Source: Cyanophora paradoxa (taxonomy: Eukaryota > Glaucocystophyceae > Cyanophorales > Cyanophoraceae). Taken from it: a stretch of 64,000 nt of DNA. The stretch covers positions 62,001 through 126,000 of the forward strand of contig QPMI01000023.1 of the NCBI GenBank assembly GCA_004431415.1, in the 5' to 3' direction. The notes under the pieces were generated by a model that searched no databases, had not been told where the DNA came from, and saw only the letters and a program-made list of their open reading frames with translations. The position numbers were made by a program, and so were the translations under genes. Positions within the stretch are counted from its first letter, which is position 1. The number at the start of each line of letters is the position of its first letter. This document shows, in pieces, positions 43,401 through 56,200 of this stretch.

Positions 43401-46347
43401 ACACGGCTTGAATTCGGGCGGATTTCCAGAGAAGCATGCGCAACTCTAGAGCATATTTCTAGAAAGCTGGCACACCTCGAGGAGGACGCTGGCGAAGGGG
43501 AGGCGGTCGGGGTCGATCGCCTGGAGCGCCTTGAGGACGGGCTCCGTCGCCCCGAAGAAGCAGGGCGCCTCGATCATGAGGTACCTGCCCCGACCCGCAG
43601 AAATCGAACGCGCGCATGTGCACAAGCTAAATTCAAGGGCGCAGAATTATAGCATAAATAAAAGCGTTTTATAAATTATTCTAAGGGCGCGCGCACGTGT
43701 CTTCCCACGAGAAAGCGTGCAGGTTCGCCCTGTCAATGAAGTTGATGTCGATTTTCCCGTACTGCGCAATCGCGATCGCAAGATGTACATGTACATAAGA
43801 ATGCGAAGAGGGATCATTCACATATAATATAGGATATACTAATCAGATATGGTTTATACGATCGCGAGTCGTTAGCGATAGCATTGAGAAGCATTCGATA
43901 AATTAAATATATACAAATTAGATGTCTTCACCGTGGAGCTCTGCAGGTCCGACAGCTCCCGCCTGGCGACAGTCGCGAAGACGACTCGCTCGAAGGGAAG
44001 GGTCCCGAGGCGGACGGGCGTGAGGCACAGGAGCTGGCCGTAGGTCAGCGCATCCGACTCCGCCCACTCGACCTGCGCGTGCGGCGCAATTCGGCGCTTC
44101 GAAGTTCTTACTTTGCGACTTCGGGAAACATTATTAGTGCGCACCTCATCGCCGGGCTCCAGTCCGAATGAAACTTGCACGTTCATCCAGCCATCTCGGC
44201 TGCCGAACTCACATGAGAATGACGGGAGCCGCGGGGCAATTGCAATCGTAATGTTAATCGCACCCGACGAGAGGCTTGATCGGGCGAACGTTGATGTACT
44301 TACGGACGTTCGCCTCTGCCGACGAGCGAGGAGCCCCCGCTCGCTCGCGCCCTTCGGCGGCGGAGCGGATGGTCCCGGCTGCCACGCGGAGGGAAGCGCA
44401 GAAGTCCTCTCGCAGGAGCCGGAAGTGCGTGTCGAGGTACCTGCGAGCACCGACGACGTCAAGCGCAGTTGCAGGCCTTACTCGAATATTATATATCATT
44501 AAAAGCTAAATTTCAAAAGCATCCAGTTGTACGTATATATCCATACCTCCGAGCCGAGGGCCAGATGCTCCCGACCAGGTTCTCCCGGAGGAAGGGATCC
44601 GCACTCCCCGCTGAAAAACGAGATAGATCGAGATGTCAGCTGCGCATGCATTCCGATTTCAGAAGCCGAGGCCGCGCACAGGCGAGGTCCTCGGCCGACG
44701 GCAGGAGGCGCTCCGCGCGGTAGTCGTTCTCCGCTTGCGCGATGGCCTCGTCGTCGTCGGCCGTGTGGCCACGCAAAGGCGCCAGACGCCCCGCGCGAGA
44801 CCGGGCCATCATCTGCACATGCGGTTCAAATTTGCGGTCGGCCTCAGATTGAATTCTTTGGACAAGCTTAAGACGGACCCGCTCCGCTGCGCTCCGGCGC
44901 TCTTCCAAGGCACGGGCTCGCGACTGCAGTTCGAGGACGAGGCGCGCGGCAAAGCGCTGGACCTGCTGGTCGATCGCCGCGCGCAGGTCGGCCAGCGGGA
45001 GCCGCGTGCAGCTGTCCGGGACGCGCTGCAAGCACTGCTCCATGACCAGGAGCGCATCCTGCGCGGTCGAAACAAAGGATCCCCGGAGATAATTGAGAAA
45101 TAATCGTTATCATCGTTCAGCGATTTATATCAAATTGCGACGAGTTGAGCTGGAGCGGTTGCGCGTGCTGGCGACTTCGAATTCGAACTTGCCTGTAGCG
45201 TCACGCCTCGGGGGTCGCTGCGAAGGAGCCTCGGAATCGCCCCCGTAAGGAAGCTCGCGCTTGGATCTGGATCGTACAAAATTATTTTCAAACAAAGCGT
45301 ATATGCAAATATTAATTTAAGAGACGAAAGCGCGGCTGACCGCAGACGTAGGCGTACGCCTCGTTGACCTTGTACTGGAGGTCTGCCTCCTGCACGGCCG
45401 CGCTCGCGAGAATGCGGAGCACCCGGTCGGCGAGTTGGGGCGGAGCCCCGCCTGCCTGGTAATCAAAGCAGTAATGAGCGAATCTTCTTTGGACGAGAAT
45501 CGTGGCGAGCTCGAGCGTACGAAATTTAGGATGCCCTGCAGCTTCTGGCCCCTGCGGTCGAAGAGCGCGTCCAGAAAGCTGCCCTGCGAATCAGGATCCT
45601 CGACCTGCTCCTGCAGTCCATCGAGCCAGCGCAGCATCGCTCCCTCCGAGTGCCAGACCCACGGCGCCGGGGCCGGGGCCGACGGCGCCGGCCGTGCAGG
45701 CGCGGGTGCAGTCACGCGCGCGGAAGCTCGCAAATCGGCGCCAGCGCCAGGCCTTCCGTGGACTGGAGCCGCAGCTGTCCGAAAATATAGTAAGCAGCAT
45801 GAATATGCATCGTGGACGTGCACGTGTGGTGCGATGCGTTCACGTGCGCACCGACGCTGCCAGCAGCGCTAGCGGCGCCGGCGGGGCGCGCTGCGCGCAG
45901 CTGTTCCTGCTCTCGATCCCCAGGATGCAGGAAGCTGCAGGCAGCTCCGTTCTGGCACCGTCCCCTCGAGTCGAAGAACCGGCAGATGCGCTCGGCGCCG
46001 GGGCCGCGCGGGGCGGGCGCAAGAAACCCGCCGCCGCGGCCGGTGCCAGCGCCCCTACCAACTCCAAAACCCGGCGGACGGGGCCTGCTCTCCGCTAAAG
46101 CAGTCGCGCCTGCGCCTGCGCGCGACATTTTTCGCTCGAGCCGCAGCCGGGGCATCCATATGCATATGCACGGGCAGTGAATCTCACCCGCCACGCCCAT
46201 GGCCACGCCCACGTCGTGCGCGAAATTGCAAGCTTCGCCGTTCCTGCATGAACCCGTCTCTCCCGTCCAATAGCGGCACGGGCGTCGACCTGCGCTCGTG
46301 CACCAACCCGCGGTGACCGCTGTCAGCTCAGCCCGCAGCCGCGGCAT
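37492..46347 (-). CDS. ZNFX1: ZNFX1-type SF1 RNA helicase with CCCH, NFX1 and RZ zinc fingers
   Basis: Helicase related to ZNFX1, which in animals binds RNA in antiviral defence and small-RNA inheritance. Two CCCH fingers lie at the N-terminus: CRYWTGETGSCRNGEACNFA (C-x9-C-x5-C-x3-H) and CRFFDSRGRCQNGAACSFLH (C-x8-C-x5-C-x3-H). A helical N-domain follows (RWLDGLQEQVEDPDSQGSFL). The UPF1-like core has Walker A SGPPGTGKSFVGVKLVQIL (about 43050), ILVICYTNHALD, a Ser/Asp-rich insertion (41.3-42.0 kb), Walker B VIEEAAELLEAQVL (EEAA in place of DEAA, about 40950), DHEQLRPSVNCFELEKNY, GDENTIVILSLVRSNEMKRV and RNRIIVSLSRARKGLFVFGN. Repeated Cys/His NFX1-type fingers follow (39.8-38.5 kb, for example CDHQCARPCHHGRPCPPC, CGHNCKGRCSDACTTACQ), a RING-like Cys pair (LKDCPTCRKPVRRALRY), and a C-terminal RZ-type finger GHPYFIGECGGAMQ / CIDCGARVGGSGHRIL. 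Introns are AT-richer than in the neighbouring genes. The Met at 46347 is chosen because it opens the first CCCH exon. Confidence 0.93.
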
Positions 46348-47243
46348 GCGCAGGCCGCGGCCGCGTGCGCGGAAGGCGCCCGCGCACGGAATGACTGCAT
46401 TTCGCCGATCGCGACCTCCTGCAACAACTCTGCAGCTGACTTAAGCCTGTGCAGCAGCGGGCAACGATTGTCGGACAAATCCTCGAGCTCTTTCGTTCGA
46501 GTCTTCGGTCGAATCGAACGTTTTTTTAACTGCGACCGTTGTACCCCATTAAAATTATGAATTTAAACATATCGAAGCGCCGCGCGCGCGCCGCGGCCCG
46601 CGGCCGGCACCCGGCCCGGCGGCGCCGGCCGCGTCTTCCGGTCCGCCTCCGCGATCACGCAAGCGCCGCGGCGCGACGGAAATTTGAATTCAAAGAATCG
46701 CGCGGGGTCCAAGGGTCGATACGTACACGCGCGCCGCGGCCGCGCACTAGCTAGCGCATATGCATAGCGCTAGCGCCGCACGCGGCGCTGCGAGCGCTAT
46801 AGCTAGCGCTGGGCGACCGTTGCCGCAGTGCCGGCCGGCGCATCATGCCCGCATGGCCAGATCGGAGTCTCTGAGCATCGGAGCCGGACGGCTGGACACT
46901 GCGGCCGCGGCTCTGTTCATGATCAGTGGTTGTTCAATCTGCATGCGCAGGCTGGTTTTTGAAGTCTGAAGCTCCGGGGTACGCGGTCGAATACAGGGGC
47001 TTGCATCGTGGAGCTCCTGGCAGGCAGGGCGACCACCGGCAGCCGACGGAGATGCTTGTCGGCGTTGCTCCAAGGACAGCGGCGCGATCCCAGGCGTCTG
47101 GCCCGCGGCATCGGTAGCCCGTCGCTGCCAGCTTGCCGGTGATGATTTGCAAGCATAGCTAGGGCACCAGCAGCAGTCACGGGCTGGTTTGCGGCGCCGC
47201 GGCCGGCCCTGCGCTTCCTGGCCGACGTGGATTCGATTCGCCA
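46348..47243. promoter_or_regulatory. Divergent promoter region, ZNFX1 / cyclase B
   Basis: The two genes start on opposite strands. The spacer has many short palindromes: GC-rich ones at 46580-46640 and a GCTAGCGC/AGCGCTAT-rich inverted block at 46745-46820. No exon can be supported confidently, though the 5' end of cyclase B could extend upstream of 47244. No TATA box was found. Confidence 0.45.
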
Positions 47244-50200
47244 TTGGTAGCCTCTGCGCGGGCTGCTTGCCTCCCTGTAGCATCTGGAGAGCTCAGCAAT
47301 GGAACTGCAGCTCGCCAGGCGCTTCGTCAGCTCGTGCGCGGACGCCACGCCACCTCTGCGTTGAGACCGCACTTCCGCACCGCCCACTCACCATTCATTG
47401 GCTGCAGGTCTGTCGTGCGGCACATTGTCGCGCAGCGTCGAGCGCGGGAGGCGGAGCGGCAGCGCAACGCCGCGGCCGCCGGCCATGCCACTTCCGCCAG
47501 GGGCCTTCTGGGGCCAGCAGCCGCGTCCGCGGGCGCGGGAGGGAGCGCGGGCGGGCGGTCGACGGCGGCCGGCGCGGCAGAGCCGCCCGTGAGCGGGGTC
47601 ATTTTGGTCGCTGACATCTCGGGCTTCTCCTGTGAGGCCGCCCGTCCCCGCGGCGCCCGGCCTCGCCCGCGGCTGAGGCGGCCCCGCGCAGCGCTTTGCG
47701 AGAAGGCGGGGCGCGACGAGACCCTCCAGGAAGGTGCGAACGAAGGCTCCAGCCCCGCCCTGCGCTGCCCGCCGCCGCGCCCCGAGCCGCCCGCGCGGCC
47801 GCTGACTCCCAGCGCGCCCGCAGAGCTCTGCCGTGTCATAAACGGGTACATCTGCGCGTGCGCCCGTCGAGAGGGGGTACGGCGCTCACGCGCGCCCCGC
47901 AGCGCGTTCTCCAAGGAGGTAGAGCTGGCCGAGCGCTACAGGGGGGAAGTCCTCTGCTTTCTCGGCGACGGTACCCCCCGGCGCCTTGCTCCCCCCCTCC
48001 CCTCCCCCCACCGTCTCCGCAGGTTTGCTGGTGTTCTGGCCGCTGCCCCGGGAGGCCGAATCAGCGGGTCGGGCCGGGGCGCCCCCGCCGGCCGGGGGGA
48101 TGGGCCTGGCGGGACTGGCATCGGGGCTAGCGCCGGGCGCTGCGCCGCCCCCCGCGGGGCCGCAGCTGCCTTCGGCAGCCGCGAGCGCCGCGATGGCGCT
48201 GCGTGCCGCTAAGGCCGTTGCCTGCGGCCTCGCCATCCAAGAAGAGTTCTCGTCCGTCTGCGTCGGTACCCCCCTCCCGCCCGCCGCCTCGGAGGGGGGA
48301 ATGATCCCCGGGGGGGTAGGGATGGGCAAGGACATGGGCCTGCGGGTGGCCGTCGCCGCGGGGGACTTCACCGAGTACCACTGCGGCCTCGGGTACCCCC
48401 CCCCTTCCCCCCCCCCCCCCGTTCGACGCGGGCGCGCAGGGCGTGGTCGGGAGGGGGGGGGGAGCCCGCCCTCGTCGACGCCCGGGGGCACCTCGTGCCG
48501 GGGTACGATCTGCGATCCTCTCCTCTCCCCCCCCCCCTTACTGACGCCTCCCTGCCTCGCGAAGCCGCATGCAGCACTTCATCGCTGGCCCCGCCATTGA
48601 GGAGGCTGGGGCCGCCCTCGCTGGTGCCTCGTACCCCCCTGCGCTGCCCGCGCCCCGACCCGCCCCGCCCCGCTCAAGAGTGTTTCGGCGCAGCGGTGAA
48701 GGCGGGGGAGGTCGCGGTGTGCCGCTCGGCGCAGCGGTACCTCCCGGCGGCCATCGTCGCCGCCTCGGCCGCCCTCACCGCCGCCGGAGGAGGCCGCCTC
48801 TCCTCCCGCTCCGGCCGATCCGGCTCCAGGCGAGCGAGCGAGCGATCGCGCGAACGTTCCTCTCATTCCCTTCCTCACTTCGTTCGCAGGCGCGGCTCGT
48901 TCTCCGGCTCACGGGGCCAGGGGGGGGACGCGTACGACTCGGGGGCGGAGTCCTCTCCGGAGCGCGGCCCCTTCTCGCCCCCCGGCAGCCGCGGGCGCCT
49001 CTCCGGCATCTTCGCGTCCCCCTCCGCCGCCGAGTCCCACTTCGTCGCGTACCCCGCCACCCGCGACGCCCTCGAGGAGTTCGTCGCCGGATTCGAACCC
49101 CGCCGCCCCGCCGGTGCGAATCGCTGTGCCCCCCGCGCCCCCCCCTTCCCCCCCCCCCCCCCCCCCCGCCTCGCCCCCCGCGCGCCTCCCTCTGAGCCCG
49201 CCCCGCAGAAGTGGCCCCGCTGGAGCTCGAACCCGAGGAGGAGGACGAGATCGCCCTCTACGTGTCCGCCCCCCCCCCCCCCCCCCCGCCCGAAGCGGTA
49301 CCCTCAGCTTCGAACGCGGCGCCCCCGCAGGCCCTACACCGTGCGGGCGCGCTTCGAGAGCATGCGGGCCTGGGCCGCGTCGGGCTCGAACGAAGCATTC
49401 GACCCCGTGCGCGCGTACCCCTTCCCCCTCCCCCTTTATTCCTATACCCCCCAACGCGTATGCCCCAGACGCGTTTCCTCTCCGAGTTCCGGCTCTGCTC
49501 TGTGCTGGTGCGCGGGGATCGCCGTACCCCCTCCCGTCTCTACGCTGACCCCGCGCAGTTCTTGAAGCTCTGCGGACTCGACCCCTCGCATGAATCCGTC
49601 CAGCGCGCGGTACCCCCCCTCCCCCCCTTCAAATCTCCGTGCCCGCCAGCATTCCCGAATTTCCCGGCATTTCCGCTCCGCAGGTTCGCTCCCTTCAGGC
49701 CGTCCTCTACTCGCACGAGGGCTCCCTCCGCCAGGTCGTCCTCGACGACAAGGTACCCCCCTCCGCTCTTCCCCCCCCAACCCTGTTGCTGAGCTCCCCC
49801 CCCCCCCGCCCTCCCAGGGTATGGTGTTCATCGGGGTCTTCGGGCTCTGGCCCTTCGGTCCGCGTTGCCCGCCCTCGGCTCTGTTCCCCCCACTTCCACT
49901 CACCGACCTCTTTCCCCGCCTCTGCAGCGCACGAGAACGACGCGCTTCGCGCGGTGGGCTGCGGTGCGTCCCTCGTTCGTGAGCGCTGCTGCGCCGAGGG
50001 CCGTCCTGAGAGGCGCGCGCGCGCGCTTTCGCCGCAGCGGTCGACATGCAGGAGAGCATGCGAGCGATGGGCGTCGACACCGTCCGCCGATTTCCATCCT
50101 TTTCCGCCCCTCTCCCCGCCCTCTGACGCTCCTCCGGCCCGCCCCCAGAGCGTCGGCATCACGACCGGCCTGGTCTTCTGCACTTTCGGTGCGCCTCTTT

Positions 50201-53200
50201 CGGTGCGAAGTTTCGGTGGACCGCCGCGAAGCTTCTTCGCTCGCAGTGGGGAGCCCGACGCGGTGCGAGTTCAGCGTGTTCGGGCAGACCGTCAACAGGG
50301 CCGGTGCGCTCTTTTGCTCGCTTGCTCGCGCGCCCCTCGCGCGCGCTGGTTCGAGGCCTCTCTTATCCCCCCCCCCCCCCCCCCCCCCCCCCACTTCGTT
50401 TGCAGCGCGCCTGATGTCCAAGAGCGAGAACGACGTCTACGTGGACGCCAAGGTGGGGCAGACAGACAAGTCCCGGCCGGGCCCGAGCGGGCGCCGGGCG
50501 ACCTCGACCGGCGCGCTGAGCTCGCGCATTGCAGACGCACGAGGCGTGCCGCTCGAAGGTGAGGATGGCCCACGTGGGCGACTTCAACCTCAAGGGCGTC
50601 GAGGGCAAGGTCAGCTCTGCCCGGGCCGTGAAGAGGAGCCGCGCCAGGCTTACTTAGGGGGCGCGGCGTGGCGTCCTCCCAGGTGCCGGTGTACCGCCCG
50701 GAGCGGAGGGGCGGCGCCATCCGCACGACGAGCTTCCGCCACAGCAACAAGAGCTTCAGCAAGAAGGCCCGCCGCCTTCCTTTCCTACGCTTACGCCCAT
50801 CTCTTCTTGATCCGTGCCGAGCAGCGGGCGCTGGCGAGCGTGACGGCGCGATCGGCGGAGGAGGCGCGCGTGGACGCCGTCGTGCGGGCCGCCAGCGCCG
50901 GCGGCCTTTTAGCGGCGCCGGAGCCCTCGCCGGGGGGGGCCTCGGCCTCGCGGGCGGCGTGGGAGCCCCAGCCCCCCTCCATCCTCCTCTTCGAGGGCCC
51001 CAGCGGCTCAGGTGAGCCCGCCGACCCGCCCGCCCCGCCGTCCTGCCCCAGTCTGAGGCGGCCGCCCGATCCTCGGCCTCTGACGCACCGCCAGGCAAGT
51101 CCGTCCTCGCGGCGCACGCCGCGCGCGTCGCCGCGCAGCTCGACATGGTCGTCGTCCACTCCGGTACCCCCCTTCCCTTCCCTCTGAGAAGAAGAAGAAG
51201 CGCGCCGCCTCCGGCTGAGCTGGCTCGCTCGTTCGGCTCGTTTTCGGCGCAGCGGCCCGGGAGAACCGCGAGACGAGCGCCCTGTTCGTCTGGCGCGCCG
51301 TCGTCCGCGCCCTCTTCCCCCTCGCCTCCCTCGACGTGCTTCTTTCCTTGAAATGTTGAAGTGTTCGAATCTTTTCCGCCCCCTTGACTGCTCTGCCCGC
51401 GCCGCCAGATGGGTCCCCTGCTCGACGTGGAGACGGACGTCGAGCTGCTCGCCCACCTGATCAAGGCGCTGCACGCCCCCGAGCGTGAGCCTCAGGTGAG
51501 TGGCACGCAATAAGTTTCTCTTCTCCTTACCCACCTGCTCTTCTTCTTCTCGCTAGCATCGCTCGCCGTCCCCGCGCTCCGCCCTTCTGACAAGCGCAAG
51601 CAGTACAATGCGCAGCAGCAGCAGCAGCAGGCGTCGGGGGGCCGCCGGCGCAAGGCGAGCGCCTCGGGGCCGGACGGGATGGGAGGAGGCAAGGGCCGCC
51701 GCGGGAGCGCCGGCGTCATGTGCGCGCCGCCGCCATCGCCCGCGCGCGCTGGGGCCGGCGGCGGCGCCTGAAAAGCGGCGGGGCAGGTGGGTGCAGCCGG
51801 ACGCCTTCACCGTAGCCGCTCCGGCGGCGGGGCCGGGGCCGGGGCCGGGGCCGGGGCCGGGCCCCCCGAGCAAGGGGTCGACGCCGCCCACGTCGATGCC
51901 CGACATGGTTCCGTGCGCCTCTAACCAATCCCAGGGCCCCTCGCCCCCCCTCTACTCTTAAGTCGTATTCACCTCCCGCGTCACATGCGCGTGCAGGCCG
52001 CAGGAGGCGGGTACGGTGTTCGTCCTCGCCCGCCGCGGGTCAGCCGCCGATCGCGAGCACCGTCTCACCAGCGCCAGTCCCGAGGTCGCGTACCCGTCGC
52101 GTTTCGCTCGTGTACCCGTCGGTCCCTTGACAGCGACGCGCAGCCCAACCCGTTCACCGGCGGCCCCTCGCGCCCCCGCACCGCGGCGCGCGACGCCCGC
52201 TCCCGCAGCGCCGCCAGCTCCCCGATACCCCCCGACGCCTTCCTCCCCCAGCCCTCCCTCCCCGGAGCGCCGGACGAGCCGGCGGCGGCGGCAGGCGCGC
52301 CGCGCATGTCGAAACTGATGGCGCTGCCCATGGTCCATCACGAGGCCGGCCCGGGCCGGCGGCACAGCGTACACGACCGGGCGGCCGAGGCCGCAGGCGG
52401 CGGCGGCGGCGGCGGCGGTGGCTTGACCGACTCTCTGATGCCAGAGGACGGGGGCTACGTCGCGGGCGCCGAGGCGGCCCCGGCGGCGGACGGCGCCCCG
52501 CCGCCCCAGTCCGACACGTCGCTGAAGGGGCGGCGGGCGCCCAAGCTCGGGGAGGCCGGCGAGCGCTCCAGCTCGAAGCTGCTCAGCTTCAGCTGGCGCC
52601 AGGGCGGCGGCGGCGCCGCCGCCACGGCCGCCGCGACCCCGAAGGGCGGCGCCGCCACCCCGCACAGCGCCGGCGGCAGGCTCCGCCGCCAGCAATCGTT
52701 CGAGGAGGACTTCGAGGAGGGGGCGGCGCCGGCGGCGATCTTCGCGCAGCCGACGGCGCCCGACGAGTCCATCGAGTGGATCGCGTGCGGCGTGCGGGCC
52801 CTCGTCGCCAAGCTCGTCGTCCGGCGCGCCGCCGCCGGCCGGCCCATCCTCGTCGTCCTCGAAGGCACATGCAGCGACTGGGTCTGACTCTGTCTCTCGG
52901 GTCTGACTCTGTGTGTGCGCTCGCAGACCTGCACCACGCCGACTCGCAGAGCTGGGCGGTCCTCGGCGAGCTCATACAGGCCCTGGCCGAGGCGCCGGCC
53001 GGCGCCGCGCGCGTCGCGCTCGTCGGGACGCTCCGCGCGCCGGCCGAGCACTCGCCGGCCGCCCGCGCCGCCGCGCGCCTCCAGGCCGAGCACCGCGGCC
53101 GCGCCGAGCTCATCAAGCTCGGTGCCCTGCTCCTACAATCCCGACGCGATACACGAACAATGAAATAGTCTTATAAGACGCTATGTGATTCTAACATTGA

Positions 53201-56200
53201 AATCTGGGCAGGCCCGCTGACGGACGGGGACGTGGAGGCGCTGGTCTGCGCGACGGTCGGCGCCGCCCGCGTGCCCCGCGCCCTCCGCGACTTCGTCAAG
53301 GCCCAGGTGCCCGGCGCCCGCGCCCCTGCCTTTTAGAAGGGCTCCCGCGCACTGTTACAGAGGCCTCCTTCTGTAAGAGCTCCTTTGTTTAAAGAGGCCG
53401 CCGTACGAAGTGGCCGGGGGGCTCTCGATAAGGACCCCAGAGCGCTGCGCAGCGTAGCGGCCTTGGGCCTCGCCGCGAAGCCCTCGGAGCGAAGCGAGCG
53501 AGCGCTCTCTGACGGCGGCGCCTCTCGTGCAGACGGACGGGCTGGCGGTGCTCGTGGTGGACCTCGCCCGCTCCCTCCTCCAGGAGGGCGCCCTCGCCGT
53601 GCGCGCCCCGCCCGCCCCCTCGCCGCCTTCTCTCCCGGCACCTCCCTAGGGTCCCCCGACACCGCCCTCTCACCGCTCATGCTTTCACCACTGCTTCCAC
53701 CGCTCTCTGGAGTGCGCGTCGACCCGACTCACCCCGACCTCTCGCGCAGGTCGACACCGCAGGGGACGCCATCGTCAAGGGGCCCCTGCGCCGCCTCAAG
53801 CCAACCGTCCGCCCTTCCCGCCCGCCCGCCCTTCCCTCCCTTCCTTCCTTTCCTGAGCCTACGGGGCGGCGTGCATGCAGGACGGGGCGCGGGCGGCGGT
53901 GATGGAGAAGCTGGACCGCCTGACCGCCGTCCAGTCCACCACCCTCAAGCTGGCCGGTCAGTCAGTCGGCGCCGTTAGGTAGCCGCAGGCCAACGGCACC
54001 GACGACTGACTGTGCCCGCCCTCGCCGACTGGCAGCGGTGATTGGCGTGCGCTTCTCCGTGGCGGAGCTCCTCGCCATCCACCCGGGCAGTGCGGCCGGC
54101 CGGCTCTGCTCCGCTCCCACGCTCCGCTCCGCTCCGCTCAGCGGGGCGCCGCCCGCGCCGCGCCGCAGGCCGCTCGATCGGGGGCGGCGGCTCGAGCGCG
54201 CTGGTCTCCCCGCAGTCGCCCGAAGCCGAGCCGACCGTCGAACAGGTGCGCGCCCTCTCGCGCTCTTCTCTGCGGAGCAGCCCCTTCCACCCTTCTATAG
54301 ACAGCTCAACGGCGGCGGTCCCCGCGTACTCCTAGCGTTAACCTTCGCTGTTCTTATGTCCTGCACTGCTGACCCGTCCCAATCGTTCAGGTGCGGGCGG
54401 CGGTGGCGGCGGCCTCGCGGGACGCGAGCCTGGCGGCCGCCATCGACCGCGAGCTCGCCGCCCTCGTCAAGCTCGGCATCCTGGTCCGCCCGCCCCCACC
54501 CCGCCGCCCCCGCCCCCGCCCTTGACAGAAGATAGATAGAAGACAGCCGGGGCGGGCCGGGCTGAGCGGCGGGGGCGCAGGGGGAGGCGGATGCGGGGGA
54601 GGAGGAGGGCGGGGGCCTGGTCGAGGCGGCGGACGCCCTCTCGTCCGCCTCGGGCGCCCCCCGCGAGTACGAGTTCCTCCAGCCCCTCACCCAGGTCCGC
54701 CGCTCCGCTCCGCCCCGCCCCGCCCCGCTCATAGCGGAAGAAGAATCGAAGGTGAAGAAGGGACTGCCTGCTTCTAAGTCCAACTTCCAATAATATAGCT
54801 CGAGCAGAAGAAGCAGTTTAAAAGGGACGGCTTCGATTAAGTCAAGTTCTTGAAGGCAGCTTCTAATAAGATAGCTCGGGCTCCTGCAGCCTGTCCCAGC
54901 ATGGACACCCCCCCCCCCCCCCCCCCCCCCCCCCCCGCTTCGTTCCTTAAGCGGGCTGGGAAGAGTTGACTCCTTCTTCAAAAGCCCCCGAGCCTCGAGA
55001 GGCGTGCAGCTGACCCGGCCCGGGACCCGGTGCGCGCGCGCAGGAGGTGGTGTACAGCCTGCTGCCGGTGACGGAGCGGCGGGCGCTGCACCTCAAGCTC
55101 GCCCTGTTCCACGAGTCCCGCCTCCGCCCCAGCCCCTCCACCCTCTCCCCCGGGACCCTCTCCCCGGCCTCCTCCACCCTCTCCCCCTCCCCGTGCGCCC
55201 CGCCCCGCCCCGCCCCCCCTCTAAAAGCCTCCAGAGCGACCCTCCTGAGCGCCCGCTCGCTCCTCAGAGTGCTTGCGGGGGCGCCCCTGGACGAGCGCGA
55301 CGGGCCCGGCGGGGTGGACGACGACCTGGCGGCGACCCTCGCCCACCACTTCGTCCTCGCAAACGTGCGGCCTCAGCTGAGGGCGCGGGGCTGGGCTTAG
55401 CGAGCTTAAGCTTGAGCGAAGATAGAAGAAGCTTAAGCTTAAGCTTCGTCGCGAGGCTCAGCAAGCTTAGCAAGGCCTGGCTTGAGCTTGCTGCCGCCGC
55501 CGCCGCCGCTCCGGCGCTGAGCTGAGCTGAGCTGAGCTGAACGAACGGGCGGGCGCGCAGGAGCCCGGGCGGGCGTGCCGGTACCTCGAGCGGTGCGCGG
55601 AGGCCGCGTACGCCTCCTTCGCCAACTTCGAGGTGAACGTTCACCCCCCCCCCCCCCTCCCCCACTTCTATCTGCGTTCTCTTCGCTGATTCCTTCCGCG
55701 ATCGCCCGCCAGGCGATGCGCCTGTACGAGGACCTCCTCCAAGTGAGCGCCGCGGCGCCCCCGCGCCCCGCCACGCGCCTCCGCTGGATGCGCCAGCTCG
55801 CCACCGTCTACGCACGCCTCGAGTGCGCCCCCACCCCCCTCTTCAGCTGTACCCCCTCAACTTTTAACGCCGCCGTCGCCCGCCAGCATGTTCAAGGAGA
55901 GCATCTCGATCAGCCTGGCGGCGCTGGAGGCGGCGGGGCGGCCGGCGCCCCGCTCCCCGCTGGCCCAGCGCCTCGCCGCCTACTGGGCCACGGCGAAGGT
56001 CCTCCTGAGGGGGGCGCCCCGCCCCGATCGGTACCTGCGGGGCGCCCGCCGGGAGCCCGAGGGCGGCGGCGAGGCGGCCGAGATGGTGCGCCCCCCCGCT
56101 CCTCCCCATCCGAGCACTGGCTCCTGGACGGACGCCAGCCACTCGTCCTCGTCCTCGTCCGAGTCGGATCCGCGTGCCCCCAACTCAACTCCTCTGACCC

